A stretch of 40,152 bases of DNA from Betaproteobacteria bacterium (lineage in GTDB: Bacteria; Pseudomonadota; Gammaproteobacteria; Burkholderiales; SG8-41). Below, piece by piece: positions 1 to 6,451 of this stretch. The position numbers were made by a program, and so were the translations under genes. The DNA is taken from the NCBI GenBank assembly GCA_016202565.1, contig JACQOK010000045.1, positions 1 through 40,152 on the forward strand, given 5' to 3'. Each line of letters begins with the position of its first letter. Position 1 is the stretch's first letter. Below the pieces are notes generated by a model. It searched no databases. It worked only from the letters and a program-made list of their open reading frames with translations, and was not told the DNA's origin.

Positions 1-74
1 ATCGCTTGGACCGAATCCGTGGCGGATTGCTGGACAAGAAGCGGCACGAGCGCCGAAGCGTCCCAGAACCGCAT
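1..74 (-). CDS. PIN-domain (VapC-type) toxin, N-terminal fragment cut by the window edge
   Basis: Only the first 24 residues are in the window. They read MRFWDASALVPLLVQQSATD and onward, the standard opening of PIN-domain ribonuclease toxins: a short hydrophobic strand, the first catalytic Asp at residue 5, and the SALVPLL helix start. The ATG overlaps the stop codon of the upstream Phd-type antitoxin (TGATG), the usual translational coupling of a toxin-antitoxin pair. Family knowledge predicts a Mg-dependent RNase held inactive by the antitoxin. The remaining acidic residues lie outside the window, so integrity cannot be judged. Confidence 0.75.
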   Translation of the reverse strand, partial: MRFWDASALVPLLVQQSATDSVQA

Positions 75-364
75 CAGCGGCCCTCGCGGTCCTCGGCGAT
101 CAGGCGCACGACATCGATCTCGCGCTTCAGCTTGACCGGCCGGGGCAGGCGCTTGGGCGGCGGCTTGAGCGGCAGGCGGATGATGCCGAGCCTGGCGAAC
201 TCGGCGAGATGCGCCTCCTCGTGCACCTTGCTGCCCGGCTCGAGCGGCGCAAGCCGCGCCACCGGCTTGCCGCGGTCCGTGATGACCACGGTCTCACCCC
301 GGCGCACGCGGTCGATGTAGGCCGAGAGCCGGTTCTTCGCTTCCGAAATCGAGGCGCTCTTCAT
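74..364 (-). CDS. Phd/YefM-family antitoxin
   Basis: This 96-residue protein has the classic Phd/YefM N-terminus: MKSASISEAKNRLSAYIDRV, then GETVVITDRGKPVARLAP at about residues 23-40, which forms the DNA-binding fold of this family. The C-terminal half is Pro- and Lys-rich (LKPPPKRLPRPVKLK) and ends in an acidic helix, as expected for the toxin-binding tail. I chose the ATG at 364 because the family begins with MK.. and the upstream 11 codons look non-coding. It overlaps the PIN toxin start by TGATG. The pair would repress its own promoter. Confidence 0.85.
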   Translation of the reverse strand: MKSASISEAKNRLSAYIDRVRRGETVVITDRGKPVARLAPLEPGSKVHEEAHLAEFARLGIIRLPLKPPPKRLPRPVKLKREIDVVRLIAEDREGR

Positions 365-648
365 CTGGCTATTATAGCCATTTTGCTCCGGATACACACG
401 TGACCCGCGGGGTCAGACTTGAATTCGACCTCGATCGCGTTTCCCGCTACGCGCACCAGCTTCGGAACAGTCACTATTGCCGTACCGATGATGAGCGTCT
501 TGGCGCGGTTTCACGATGCACCTTCGGGCTGTTTGCTCCCACTGCGGATGCGCGGCCCAACGCCTCCGCACATGCGGGTTGAGTCGAAGGGATCTGTGGC
601 GTAGTTTTACGATCTTGTGATCGATATCGATATCGTATGACGATTGTT

Positions 649-1017
649 ATGCGTAGACCAAACCTTAACCGCGCCCGCGAAAAGCGCATCACCGATGAGA
701 TCATCGTTGATGCCTACGGGCCGGAAGAGCGGGCGATGGGCTGGTATTACTACCTCGAAGAGAAGCTCGAGTTTCCGTTCAGGGCGCGGTGCGTCGATGT
801 CCGCTCGGTCTCACCGCTGAAGAAAGGCGAAGAAGTCGAGGTGGTCGGCATGACGCCGGGGGACGATTGCATGAAGGAGATGTTTGTGATCGTCGGTTTC
901 GCCGGCCGCAGGCTCGGCGTGCCGCTCGCTCAGCTCGACCCGGTGAAGTCCGACAAAGCCACGCGCGAGGCGGTGGCGGACTGGCGCTATTGGGTGGCGA
1001 TGGGCCATGAGTTCTGA
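649..1017 (+). CDS. CcbP-like calcium-binding family protein
   Basis: A 122-residue acidic soluble protein with no signal peptide or membrane segment. The core RITDEIIVDAYGPEERAMGW followed by YYYLEEKLEFPFRARC is the signature I associate with the CcbP-type calcium-binding family (Pfam Calci_bind_CcbP, first described in cyanobacteria). The C-terminus ends WRYWVAMGHEF. The ATG at 649 is preferred over the in-frame ATG at 637 because the same MRxPxLNRxR opening recurs at 1805 and 2640. No clear ribosome binding site favours either. A second copy lacking the middle of the protein lies at 1805. The cellular role is unknown. Confidence 0.75.
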   Translation: MRRPNLNRAREKRITDEIIVDAYGPEERAMGWYYYLEEKLEFPFRARCVDVRSVSPLKKGEEVEVVGMTPGDDCMKEMFVIVGFAGRRLGVPLAQLDPVKSDKATREAVADWRYWVAMGHEF

Positions 1018-1058
1018 TGGATGGGCATAGTGGCGCGGTTCCGCGATGCTCGTCCGTG

Positions 1059-1088
1059 TGCTAGTATTATGCTAGTTATTTACTAGCA
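1059..1088. promoter_or_regulatory. Probable autoregulatory operator of the RHH/VapC pair
   Basis: The 7-mer TGCTAGT occurs at 1059-1065 and 1070-1076, one helical turn apart, and its inverse ACTAGCA follows at 1082-1088. This gives a perfect 7-bp-arm inverted repeat with a 5-bp spacer plus one extra direct half-site. It sits 15 bp upstream of the antitoxin ATG in an AT-rich stretch. Ribbon-helix-helix antitoxins typically bind such repeated half-sites over their own promoter. The operator role is inferred from position and symmetry. Confidence 0.6.
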
Positions 1089-1103
1089 TATGGAGACACG
1101 GCA

Positions 1104-1325
1104 ATGCCCGGACTGGTCATCAAGGATTTACCGGCGAAATTGCACCGTAAGTTGAAGGAACGAGCGGCGCGGCACCACCGCAGCATGACCAAGGAGGTGC
1201 TCGTCGTGCTCGAACGGGCGCTGAGCGAAGACGCCCCGCCGCAGGAAGCCCCTCCCCCGTTCAAGGGGCGCTTCGCGCTGACGGATAAATTCATCGCCCG
1301 GGCCAGGCGCGAAGGACGCGAGTGA
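1104..1325 (+). CDS. Ribbon-helix-helix antitoxin (FitA/VapB-like)
   Basis: A 73-residue protein. The N-terminal LVIKDLPAKLHRKLKERAAR, followed by HHRSMTKEVLVVLERAL, fits the Arc/MetJ ribbon-helix-helix DNA-binding fold common in FitA-type antitoxins: one beta strand, then two helices. The Pro-rich linker (DAPPQEAPPPF) and basic tail form the likely toxin-neutralising arm. GGAGA lies 9 bp before the ATG. Its stop codon overlaps the toxin's GTG start, and an inverted-repeat operator sits just upstream. Confidence 0.85.
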   Translation: MPGLVIKDLPAKLHRKLKERAARHHRSMTKEVLVVLERALSEDAPPQEAPPPFKGRFALTDKFIARARREGRE

Positions 1326-1726
1326 TCGTCGTTGACGTCAACGTCGTCGCTTATTTCCTGGTCGAGGGCGAAAAGACCGCGGCGGCGCGGGAGCTGTTGC
1401 AGCGTGATCCGGACTGGCGGCTGCCCGCCCTGTGGCGTCATGAATACCTGAACGTTCTCGCGACTTTCGCGCGTGAGGGCGGCGCCACGATCGCCGAAGC
1501 ACAAGCGCTTTGGCGGCGGAGCATTGAATTATTCGGCCCCCGGGAGCAGAGCGTGGATATGGGGTCGGCTCTTGTCATGGCCGCAGAAAACCGGGTCAGC
1601 GCGTACGACGCGCAGTACATCGCGCTGGCGCGCCAGCTTCAGACCGTCTGCGTCACCGAGGACCGGCGTCTGCTCAAGATCTTTCCGGCCCTCACCCGCA
1701 CGATGCAGACGTTCGGCGCGGCCTGA
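1322..1726 (+). CDS. VapC-type PIN-domain ribonuclease toxin
   Basis: A 134-residue PIN domain of normal length. The opening VIVVDVNVVAYFLVEG (GTG start, read as Met) carries the first catalytic Asp. WRHEYLNVL supplies the conserved Glu. SAYDAQYIALARQL holds the third acidic position, and VTEDRRLLKIFP the fourth. All expected acidic residues appear present, so the toxin is probably functional. It starts GTGA over the stop of the RHH antitoxin, so the two are translationally coupled. The predicted activity is Mg-dependent RNA cleavage, silenced by the antitoxin. Confidence 0.88.
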   Translation: MIVVDVNVVAYFLVEGEKTAAARELLQRDPDWRLPALWRHEYLNVLATFAREGGATIAEAQALWRRSIELFGPREQSVDMGSALVMAAENRVSAYDAQYIALARQLQTVCVTEDRRLLKIFPALTRTMQTFGAA

Positions 1727-1804
1727 TGCGCGACGGTATGGACGCAGGACAGCGACTTCGAAGACCTGGAAGGCGTGCGCTACGTCGCTAAGGCCTGAAC
1801 CGGT

Positions 1805-1975
1805 ATGCGCAAGCCAAGCCTTAACCGCGTGCGCGAGATGTTCGTGCTCACCCGCTTTGCCGGACGACAACTCGGCGTGCCACTGTCTCAGCTGGAAGTG
1901 CTGAAGGCTAGCCGCGAAACCCAGCAGGCCGTTGACGACTGGCGCTACAGGGTCGCGATGGGTAACGAGTTCTAA
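1805..1975 (+). pseudogene. Internally deleted copy of the CcbP-like gene
   Basis: The 56 codons read MRKPSLNRVRE and then jump to MFVLTRFAGRQLGVPLSQLE, ending WRYRVAMGNEF. Both ends align with the gene at 649 (MRRPNLNRARE; MFVIVGFAGRRLGVPLAQLD; WRYWVAMGHEF), but the roughly 65 residues that hold the family signature are gone. The frame is preserved, so a 56-residue product could still be made, though it would lack the calcium-binding core. A short upstream stretch (about 1739-1797) looks like the tail of another lost gene. Recombination between short repeats is the likely cause. Confidence 0.7.
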
Positions 1976-1991
1976 GAGGCAAGAGACGTTC

Positions 1992-2328
1992 ATGATGCTT
2001 CCCGGTAGCGGCCAAGCTCGTGTCGATCAGACGAAAATCGTGGATTACCTGCTTTCGCCGACTCATCCGGATGGCCGCAGCAAAGCGGAATTCTTTACAC
2101 GCTTCGGGTTCAAGGCAACGGAATGGCAGGTACTTGCCGAAGCCTTGCGCGCAGTTGGGGCCGGGAATCCGGTAGTCGCTGTCAGTCGTGCAGTCTCCGA
2201 ATGGGGTACGCTACACTGTCGATGGCCCGCTGCCCACCCCGGATGGACGCGCTCCGAAAGTGCGTACAGTATGGATCGCGGAGCCCGCCGGGGCTGTCCC
2301 GCGACTTGTAACCGCGCACCCATTGTAG
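1992..2328 (+). pseudogene. DUF6883-family gene broken by a 2-base deletion
   Basis: The first frame reads DQTKIVDYLLSPTHPDGRSK and continues to SRAVSEWGT. The rest of the family, YTVDGPLPTPDGRAPKVRTV and on to VPRLVTAHPL followed by a stop, is in another frame. The two halves join cleanly if two bases are restored near 2205-2212, where GGTACGC is followed directly by TACACT. The family normally reads GTRY at this point. The function of DUF6883 is unknown. The following gene encodes a DUF4926 protein, a pairing I recall from other genomes. It could also be a sequencing indel. Confidence 0.7.
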
Positions 2329-2337
2329 GATTCGAAA

Positions 2338-2568
2338 ATGCATTCGTTTAAAGAACATGATCGTGTCGTGCTGACGGCTGATCTGCCTGCCGAAAAGCTC
2401 GCCGCCGGAGACGTGGGCACCGTCGTGCATGTGTATCGCGGCGGACAAGCTTTCGAGGTGGAGTTCGTCGCGCTGGACGGCGAGACTGTCGCCGTCGTGA
2501 CGCTGGAGAGCACACAGGTCCGGCCGGTCGAGCACCGCGAGATCACTCACGCGCGACGCGTGGCGTAG
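2338..2568 (+). CDS. DUF4926-family small protein
   Basis: A 76-residue protein with the pattern HDRVVLTADLPAEKLAAGDV followed by GTVVHVYRGGQAFEVEFV and a run of beta strands. This is typical of DUF4926, a small SH3-like barrel of unknown function. It starts 9 bp after the broken DUF6883 gene, so the two were probably one operon. No catalytic residues are apparent. Since the partner is frameshifted, this gene may be an orphan half of a former two-gene unit. Confidence 0.75.
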   Translation: MHSFKEHDRVVLTADLPAEKLAAGDVGTVVHVYRGGQAFEVEFVALDGETVAVVTLESTQVRPVEHREITHARRVA

Positions 2569-2639
2569 CTTAGGACTGATCTCACAGCGCTCGGCTTCGG
2601 CCAGCCATTTCAACCTCGATCTGTTCGCCCCCACTGATG

Positions 2640-2837
2640 ATGCGTAAGCCAAAACTGAACCGCGCCCGCCAAGACGTGATTACCAAGCGCGGGCGCGTAG
2701 TGGCAAGGATTGTGCCGGCAAAGGTACCGGAGTGGGATCGCTCGGCGGTGCTCGATGAGGCGGAAGCGCTGCGCAAGAAACTCAAGGTAAAACGTGGATT
2801 CAAGATTGCCGATCTGATCGCGGAAGGCCGGTTGTAG
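2640..2837 (+). CDS. Chimeric small protein: MRKPxLNRAR head on a Phd-type antitoxin body
   Basis: The 65 residues start MRKPKLNRAR, matching the openings at 649 and 1805. They then continue as VITKRGRVVARIVPAK and EALRKKLKVKRGFKIADLIA, a typical Phd/YefM antitoxin from its second strand onward. The normal Phd N-terminus, with its first strand and helix, is missing. Either this is an in-frame recombination product or the head is a recurring leader. No toxin gene follows it. It may no longer bind DNA normally. Confidence 0.6.
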   Translation: MRKPKLNRARQDVITKRGRVVARIVPAKVPEWDRSAVLDEAEALRKKLKVKRGFKIADLIAEGRL

Positions 2838-2940
2838 TAAGGCGGCCGGCGCGAAACTCACCTAGACGCACTGCATAGCTATGGCTCCGATACCATATCC
2901 GCGCGCCACTTCGGCTTCGACTTGTTTGTCCCCGCCTCGA

Positions 2941-3012
2941 ATGAGTAAGCCGAAGTCCGCCAGCTTGATGCGCGTCTTGTTGGAAATGGCCAACCGTGGC
3001 AAGAGTTTTTGA
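2941..3012 (+). CDS. Possible 23-residue peptide overlapping the next antitoxin start
   Basis: An ATG at 2941 opens a short frame, MSKPKSASLMRVLLEMANRG followed by KSF and a stop. Its TGA overlaps the ATG of the antitoxin at 3012 (TGATG). The MSKP opening and its upstream sequence (DLFVP.. in one frame) resemble the MRKP module at 2640. It could be a remnant of the same repeated head or a coupling leader for the antitoxin. Expression is not shown by the sequence. Confidence 0.3.
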   Translation: MSKPKSASLMRVLLEMANRGKSF

Positions 3013-3239
3013 TGGCCCTTGGTACGCTAACCGAACTTCTCAAGCTCTCACCCGGTGAACGGGCGGAACTGGCGATGGCGCTATGGGAAAGTCTTGACGA
3101 CGCCCAGCGTGAAGCTGAACTGGCTCTGACGCCTGATCAGGCGGCGGAGCTCGACCGACGGCTTGCCGACCACTTGGCGGACCCGGGCAGCGCCGTCTCC
3201 TGGGACGAAGTTTGCCGCAAGCTCACGACCAAGACGTGA
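3012..3239 (+). CDS. Addiction-module antitoxin (Unstab_antitox family)
   Basis: A 75-residue protein. LTELLKLSPGERAELAMALW followed by ESLDD is the hallmark of the 'putative addiction module component' antitoxins that pair with ParE/RelE toxins. LTPDQAAELDRRLADHLADP and SWDEVCRKL complete the normal length. The downstream toxin starts at 3236, four bases before this gene ends, but stops after 22 residues. The antitoxin therefore appears to be an orphan. Confidence 0.8.
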   Translation: MALGTLTELLKLSPGERAELAMALWESLDDAQREAELALTPDQAAELDRRLADHLADPGSAVSWDEVCRKLTTKT

Positions 3240-3304
3240 CGCTCCGGCTCGTCTTCCGGCCCGAGGCTGAAGCCGAGTTTCTCGAAGCGCGCCGCTGCTG
3301 GTAG
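3236..3304 (+). pseudogene. Truncated ParE/RelE-type toxin
   Basis: A GTG overlapping the antitoxin stop opens VTLRLVFRPEAEAEFLEARR and then CW and a stop. This is the exact beginning of ParE-type toxins, which normally go on for about 95 residues (ARRWYE.. follows in the family). The sequence after the stop shows no continuation in another frame before the Cas4 gene. Most of the toxin has been lost. Confidence 0.6.
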
Positions 3305-3397
3305 ATTAGAGGGACGCGAGACCGACCCTTAGAAGAAAAACAGGCCTCATCCCAGTCTGCAGTATCCGGCGGCGTGCGTGGAGGAGGGTATCACCGC

Positions 3398-4228
3398 ATG
3401 TCGGAGCAGCGCGAACTGCCGTTGACTTTCCCGGAGCTTTCGGCCGAAGCTCCGCTGATCCCGGTACGCATGATCAACGAGTATGTGTACTGCCCGCGGC
3501 TCGCGTACCTCGAGTGGGTGCAAGCGGAATTCGCGCACAGCGCCGACACCATTGATGGCAAGATCAAGCACAAGCGAGTGGACGAGCGCAGCGGCGAGCT
3601 GCCGGAGCAACCGGAGGAGGGGGAGCGTGTCCATGCGCGCTCGGTCGCGCTGAGTTCGACGCGCCTCGGGATCACCGCGAAGCTTGACCTCGTGGAAGGA
3701 GAGGGCAGTTACGTCACGCCCGTGGACTATAAACGGGGTGCCCGTCCGCATGTCGCCGCCGGCGCCTACGATCCCGAGCGGGTGCAGCTCTGTGCGCAGG
3801 GATTGCTGCTGCGCGAGCACGGCTTCGAATGCGACAGCGGCGTCATCTATTTCGCCGCCTCGCGCGAGCGTGTCCGGGTGCCGTTCGACGATGCCTTGAT
3901 TGAAATGACGCTCGCCGCGATCACCGGTTTGCGCGGCATCGCGTTCGCCGGTCACATCCCGCCGCCGCTGGAAGACAGCCCCAAGTGTCCGCGCTGCTCG
4001 CTCGTCGGCATCTGCCTGCCGGACGAGGTGCGGTTTCTCACGCGTTCTTCCGTCGAGCCGCGGCCGCTCTTTCCGGCGCTGCAGGACGCGCTGCCGCTTT
4101 ACGTGCAGTCGCCGCGCGCGTTTCGGACTACGCCAATCAAAGAGTTGCGCGAGAGCTGTTTTCCGAGGCACGAGTGCCTCGGCCTCATTGAAGCGGCGTC
4201 ATCCCATTTGATCTCCACCAAGGGGTAA
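3398..4228 (+). CDS. cas4: Cas4 nuclease domain of a Cas4-Cas1 fusion, truncated at the start of Cas1
   Basis: Residues 20-40 ([20 protein letters not shown]) match the N-terminus of Cas4 in Cas4-Cas1 fusions. Four cysteines (C32, C197, C200, C206) fit the iron-sulfur cluster site. VDYKRG (D110, K112) is the RecB nuclease motif, and the Q-rich helix [10 protein letters not shown] follows. After DALPLYVQ (about residue 237), the start of the Cas1 domain, the frame leaves the family. It then runs through CRISPR repeat 1 and stops in the spacer. The start is the ATG at 3398, with GAGGAGGG 9 bp upstream. Cas4-Cas1 fusions are known from types I-U/I-G and V-B. Without Cas1 and Cas2 it cannot acquire spacers as known systems do. 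Confidence 0.8.
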   Translation: MSEQRELPLTFPELSAEAPLIPVRMINEYVYCPRLAYLEWVQAEFAHSADTIDGKIKHKRVDERSGELPEQPEEGERVHARSVALSSTRLGITAKLDLVEGEGSYVTPVDYKRGARPHVAAGAYDPERVQLCAQGLLLREHGFECDSGVIYFAASRERVRVPFDDALIEMTLAAITGLRGIAFAGHIPPPLEDSPKCPRCSLVGICLPDEVRFLTRSSVEPRPLFPALQDALPLYVQSPRAFRTTPIKELRESCFPRHECLGLIEAASSHLISTKG

Positions 4229-4268
4229 CGGGTTTTCCGAGGCACGAGTGCCTCGGCCTCATTGAAGC
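4158..4268 (+). CRISPR. Mini CRISPR array: two identical 37-nt repeats, one 37-nt spacer
   Basis: Repeat copies at 4158-4194 and 4232-4268 are identical over 37 nt. They begin GTTTTCCGAGGC and end CATTGAAGC. Each holds a perfect 8-bp stem, CCGAGGCA / TGCCTCGG, with a CGAG loop. The spacer is 4195-4231. The ..ATTGAAGC end suggests transcription on the plus strand, away from cas4. Repeat 1 is read in frame by the truncated cas4 gene, so the normal leader is missing or much reduced. A palindrome at 4322-4334 (AGGCAT-G-ATGCCT) may be a decayed third repeat, but the match is weak. Confidence 0.85.
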
Positions 4269-4622
4269 CAGCTCGGTCAGGCCAAAGAACTGGCCGCGTT
4301 CGCGTCCTTGTCCGCGCCACGAGGCATGATGCCTTTACGCACACGTATCGCGATCCACATTGCTCCTGAGGATTTTGGACTCGTTCATTGCGCGAAAGCG
4401 CCGGAATGATCCGAACGGATCGGCAGCCAAACTGGAAAAACCGCCCCTGAAAAGTCGCTCAATCGCCATGGTCCAGATGGACTACGGCCTGCGGGCACCA
4501 CGCGTCCGGGCGTTGCGGCTTCCCGGCGAGCGGTCTAGACTGCGGTTCCATCGCCTCGCATATGCCAATGCCAAAACCAAGTTGTTATCGAGGGGAGGAC
4601 CAAACGGGGGAAGCGAACTTCC
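4269..4622. other. Gene-poor stretch after the CRISPR relic
   Basis: No convincing gene lies in these 354 bp. One open frame (4360-4653) has no family features and a Ser/Arg-rich composition. The short palindrome AGGCATGATGCCT at 4322-4334 is the only structured element. The region probably holds the far side of the deletion that removed cas1 and cas2, and the promoter for the small gene at 4623. Confidence 0.5.
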
Positions 4623-4883
4623 ATGGTCCTGGAGCTGGATCTTTATCACCTGACTCTTCAACAGATAAGCGAATTTGTCAGGACGAGGTGTTCTCAATAC
4701 GGAACCGTGTCGAGCGTGTCCGTGAAACTGTTTCCGATCTCCACCGATGAAGGACGGTCGTTTGCGATCGTGGAGATGGCATCGCCCGAGGAGAACACCA
4801 AGCTACGCGAGACGGTGGGCGACGGCTACTGCGGCGACGGCGTAGTCGTCCATCTGCTGCACCATCCTTCCAAAGCGAGGTGA
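4623..4883 (+). CDS. Small protein of unknown function, RRM-like pattern
   Basis: An 86-residue protein of unknown family. It opens with a strand (VLELDLYHLT) and a helix (QQISEFVRTRCSQYG), then SVSVKLFP, a loop, and RSFAIVEMASPEEN. This order (strand-helix-strand-loop-strand) and the RSFAIVEM segment, which resembles an RNP1 strand, suggest an RRM-like RNA-binding fold. That is inference from the pattern only. GGGGAAG sits about 10 bp upstream of the ATG. A second small gene follows 37 bp downstream. Confidence 0.55.
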   Translation: MVLELDLYHLTLQQISEFVRTRCSQYGTVSSVSVKLFPISTDEGRSFAIVEMASPEENTKLRETVGDGYCGDGVVVHLLHHPSKAR

Positions 4884-4920
4884 CAGGTTTGGACTTAGAG
4901 GTGATTAACGGAGGAGGGAT

Positions 4921-5106
4921 ATGGCCAAAGCCGCAGTGTCCGGCAAGACAAAACGAACCAAGATTTTATGGCACGTCGCACGGGTGGGAGTGCGATTTGC
5001 TGTGAAGCGAGGCAGAAAAGCCCTTCTGGGGACCGACGGGAAGACGCGAACGTTTCGCACGCGCGATGCAGCCGCGCGCGTGGCTCGACAACTCAATTTG
5101 AGATGA
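4921..5106 (+). CDS. Small basic protein of unknown function
   Basis: A 61-residue, strongly basic protein (KTKRTKILW, KRGRKALLG, RTRDAAARVARQLNLR). It has an excellent ribosome binding site, GGAGGAGGG, ending a few bases before the ATG. I do not recognise the family. The C-terminal TRDAAARVARQL looks like an amphipathic helix, and the basic charge suggests nucleic-acid contact. It ends 28 bp before the converging flavoprotein gene. Confidence 0.55.
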   Translation: MAKAAVSGKTKRTKILWHVARVGVRFAVKRGRKALLGTDGKTRTFRTRDAAARVARQLNLR

Positions 5107-5133
5107 CTCGACCGAGCGGAATCATCGGAACTC

Positions 5134-6315
5134 TCAGACCAAGGCGGGCATGTTGCCCGTGAGGAAGTAGTCGAGCAGCTCGGCCACCGGCCGGATGACC
5201 GCGCCGAATGGCAGGCTTTCCGAGCCGCGGAAGAACAGTCCCTTCTTGACATCGCCCTTGAGCGCAAACGCGAGGCGCGTGTCGATGCAAAACTGGCCCA
5301 TCGCCGCAATGCCGTCGCGCAGTCCGCACACCGTAAGACAATTGAGACCCGGCACGCAGCGCCGCGGATCAGCCTTGGCGTGGGACTGGAGCGCCTTTTC
5401 GCGCCGCAGATAGTTGCGGAGCCAGGGCGTGAGCACCGCGCGCGCCGGCAGTCCGGCGACGCTCATGAAAGTGACGATGTCCTCGGGCTTTGCTTCGGCG
5501 AGCACCTGCTTGAAGTTGGGGTGCGCATCGCCTTCCTGAGTCACGGCAAAAGGCGTGCCGATCTGCACCCCAGCCGCGCCCATCGCGAGCAGCGCGCGCA
5601 CCTTTTCGTGGCTGTTGATGCCGCCGGCCGGAATCAATGGAAGCCGTTCGCGCTCGATACCGAGCTCGCGCAGAAGCGCGAACACGCCGTCGAGCACCGG
5701 TGCAAAGTCGAAACGCGGATCGCCGATTTCTTCGGCGCGGGTGGCGCCGAGATGCCCGCCGGCGTAGCGCGGGTGCTCGATGACGATGGCGTCCGGCACG
5801 CGGTTCTTGCGCAGCCATTTCTTGAGCACGATCGCCACGCCGCGCACGTCCGAGAGAATCGGAATCAGCGCGACTTCCGGATATTCCCGCGTGAGATCGG
5901 GCAGATCGAGCGGAAGCCCCGCGCCCATCACGATCGCGTGCGCGCCGCTTTCGCATGACTGCCGGACATAGGCGGCATGCTCGGCGACCGCTTTCATGAC
6001 GTTGATGGCGATCGCGCCGCGGCCGCCAGCGAGTTCCACCGCCATGCGGATTTCGCGGTCGAGCGCGATCAGATTGAGCTTGTCCAGCGCATCCTTGTCG
6101 GTGCAGCCCTGCGCCTGTTCCATCAGGTCGGCATGATGGTGGCGCAGGTCGACGCTGGAGATGGTGCCCAGCGCGCCCAGCCGGGCTACAGTCCCCGCCA
6201 GCCGGTGCGCGGAAATTCCCACGCCCATGCCGCCCTGCACGATGGGGAGCAGCGAACGGCTTTTCAGCGTCCAGCGCGAAAGGAGCGGAACGGACATTTC
6301 GACGGTTCGATTCAT
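5134..6315 (-). CDS. Nitronate monooxygenase-like FMN flavoprotein
   Basis: A 393-residue TIM-barrel flavoprotein of the 2-nitropropane dioxygenase / nitronate monooxygenase family, which also includes FabK-like enoyl reductases. Visible motifs are PIVQGGMGVGIS near the N-terminus (FMN-binding Gly-rich turn), AIVMGAGLPLDLP, the active-site YAGGHLGA, and IPAGGINSHEKVRALLAMGA with GVQIGTPFAVTQE for the phosphate site. A Cys-containing segment, RRCVPGLNCLTVCGLRDG, near the C-terminus is notable. Family chemistry is oxidative denitrification of alkyl nitronates or a related NAD(P)H-linked reaction, so the substrate here is open. A perfect FNR box 60 bp upstream suggests expression at low oxygen, alongside the ubiUVT genes. 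Confidence 0.8.
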   Translation of the reverse strand: MNRTVEMSVPLLSRWTLKSRSLLPIVQGGMGVGISAHRLAGTVARLGALGTISSVDLRHHHADLMEQAQGCTDKDALDKLNLIALDREIRMAVELAGGRGAIAINVMKAVAEHAAYVRQSCESGAHAIVMGAGLPLDLPDLTREYPEVALIPILSDVRGVAIVLKKWLRKNRVPDAIVIEHPRYAGGHLGATRAEEIGDPRFDFAPVLDGVFALLRELGIERERLPLIPAGGINSHEKVRALLAMGAAGVQIGTPFAVTQEGDAHPNFKQVLAEAKPEDIVTFMSVAGLPARAVLTPWLRNYLRREKALQSHAKADPRRCVPGLNCLTVCGLRDGIAAMGQFCIDTRLAFALKGDVKKGLFFRGSESLPFGAVIRPVAELLDYFLTGNMPALV

Positions 6316-6374
6316 GGCGCATGCCGCGACTGGCGGCGGTGACGAATTATGCGCAGGTGAGGGAGGCAGGCACC

Positions 6375-6388
6375 TTGATGTGGATCAA
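6375..6388. promoter_or_regulatory. FNR/Anr box upstream of the nitronate monooxygenase-like gene
   Basis: TTGAT-GTGG-ATCAA is a perfect match to the FNR-family consensus TTGAT-N4-ATCAA. It lies 60 bp upstream of the minus-strand start at 6315, a distance that suits a class II activator site. The only other neighbour, the radical SAM gene at 6452, ends here, so the box can only serve the flavoprotein gene. Confidence 0.75.
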
Positions 6389-6451
6389 TACGGGATCGTG
6401 ACCAAGATTCCTCCATGGTCTTGCAGGAATGCCGTACGCGGCGCCGTCTCT

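Noticed and set aside
555-584. Integron attC-like ends (GCCCAAC .. GTTGAGT)
   Set aside because: Core sites fit the consensus but are only 30 bp apart in total and lack the L boxes. No other cassette boundary shows such sites, so this is not an integron array.
4314-4345. Third CRISPR repeat
   Set aside because: Only the central palindrome resembles the repeat (AGGCATGATGCCT), the ends do not match and the spacing would be 45 instead of 37. It is mentioned as a possible decayed copy only.
4360-4653. 97-codon open frame
   Set aside because: No ribosome site, no family features, and it overlaps the better supported gene at 4623.
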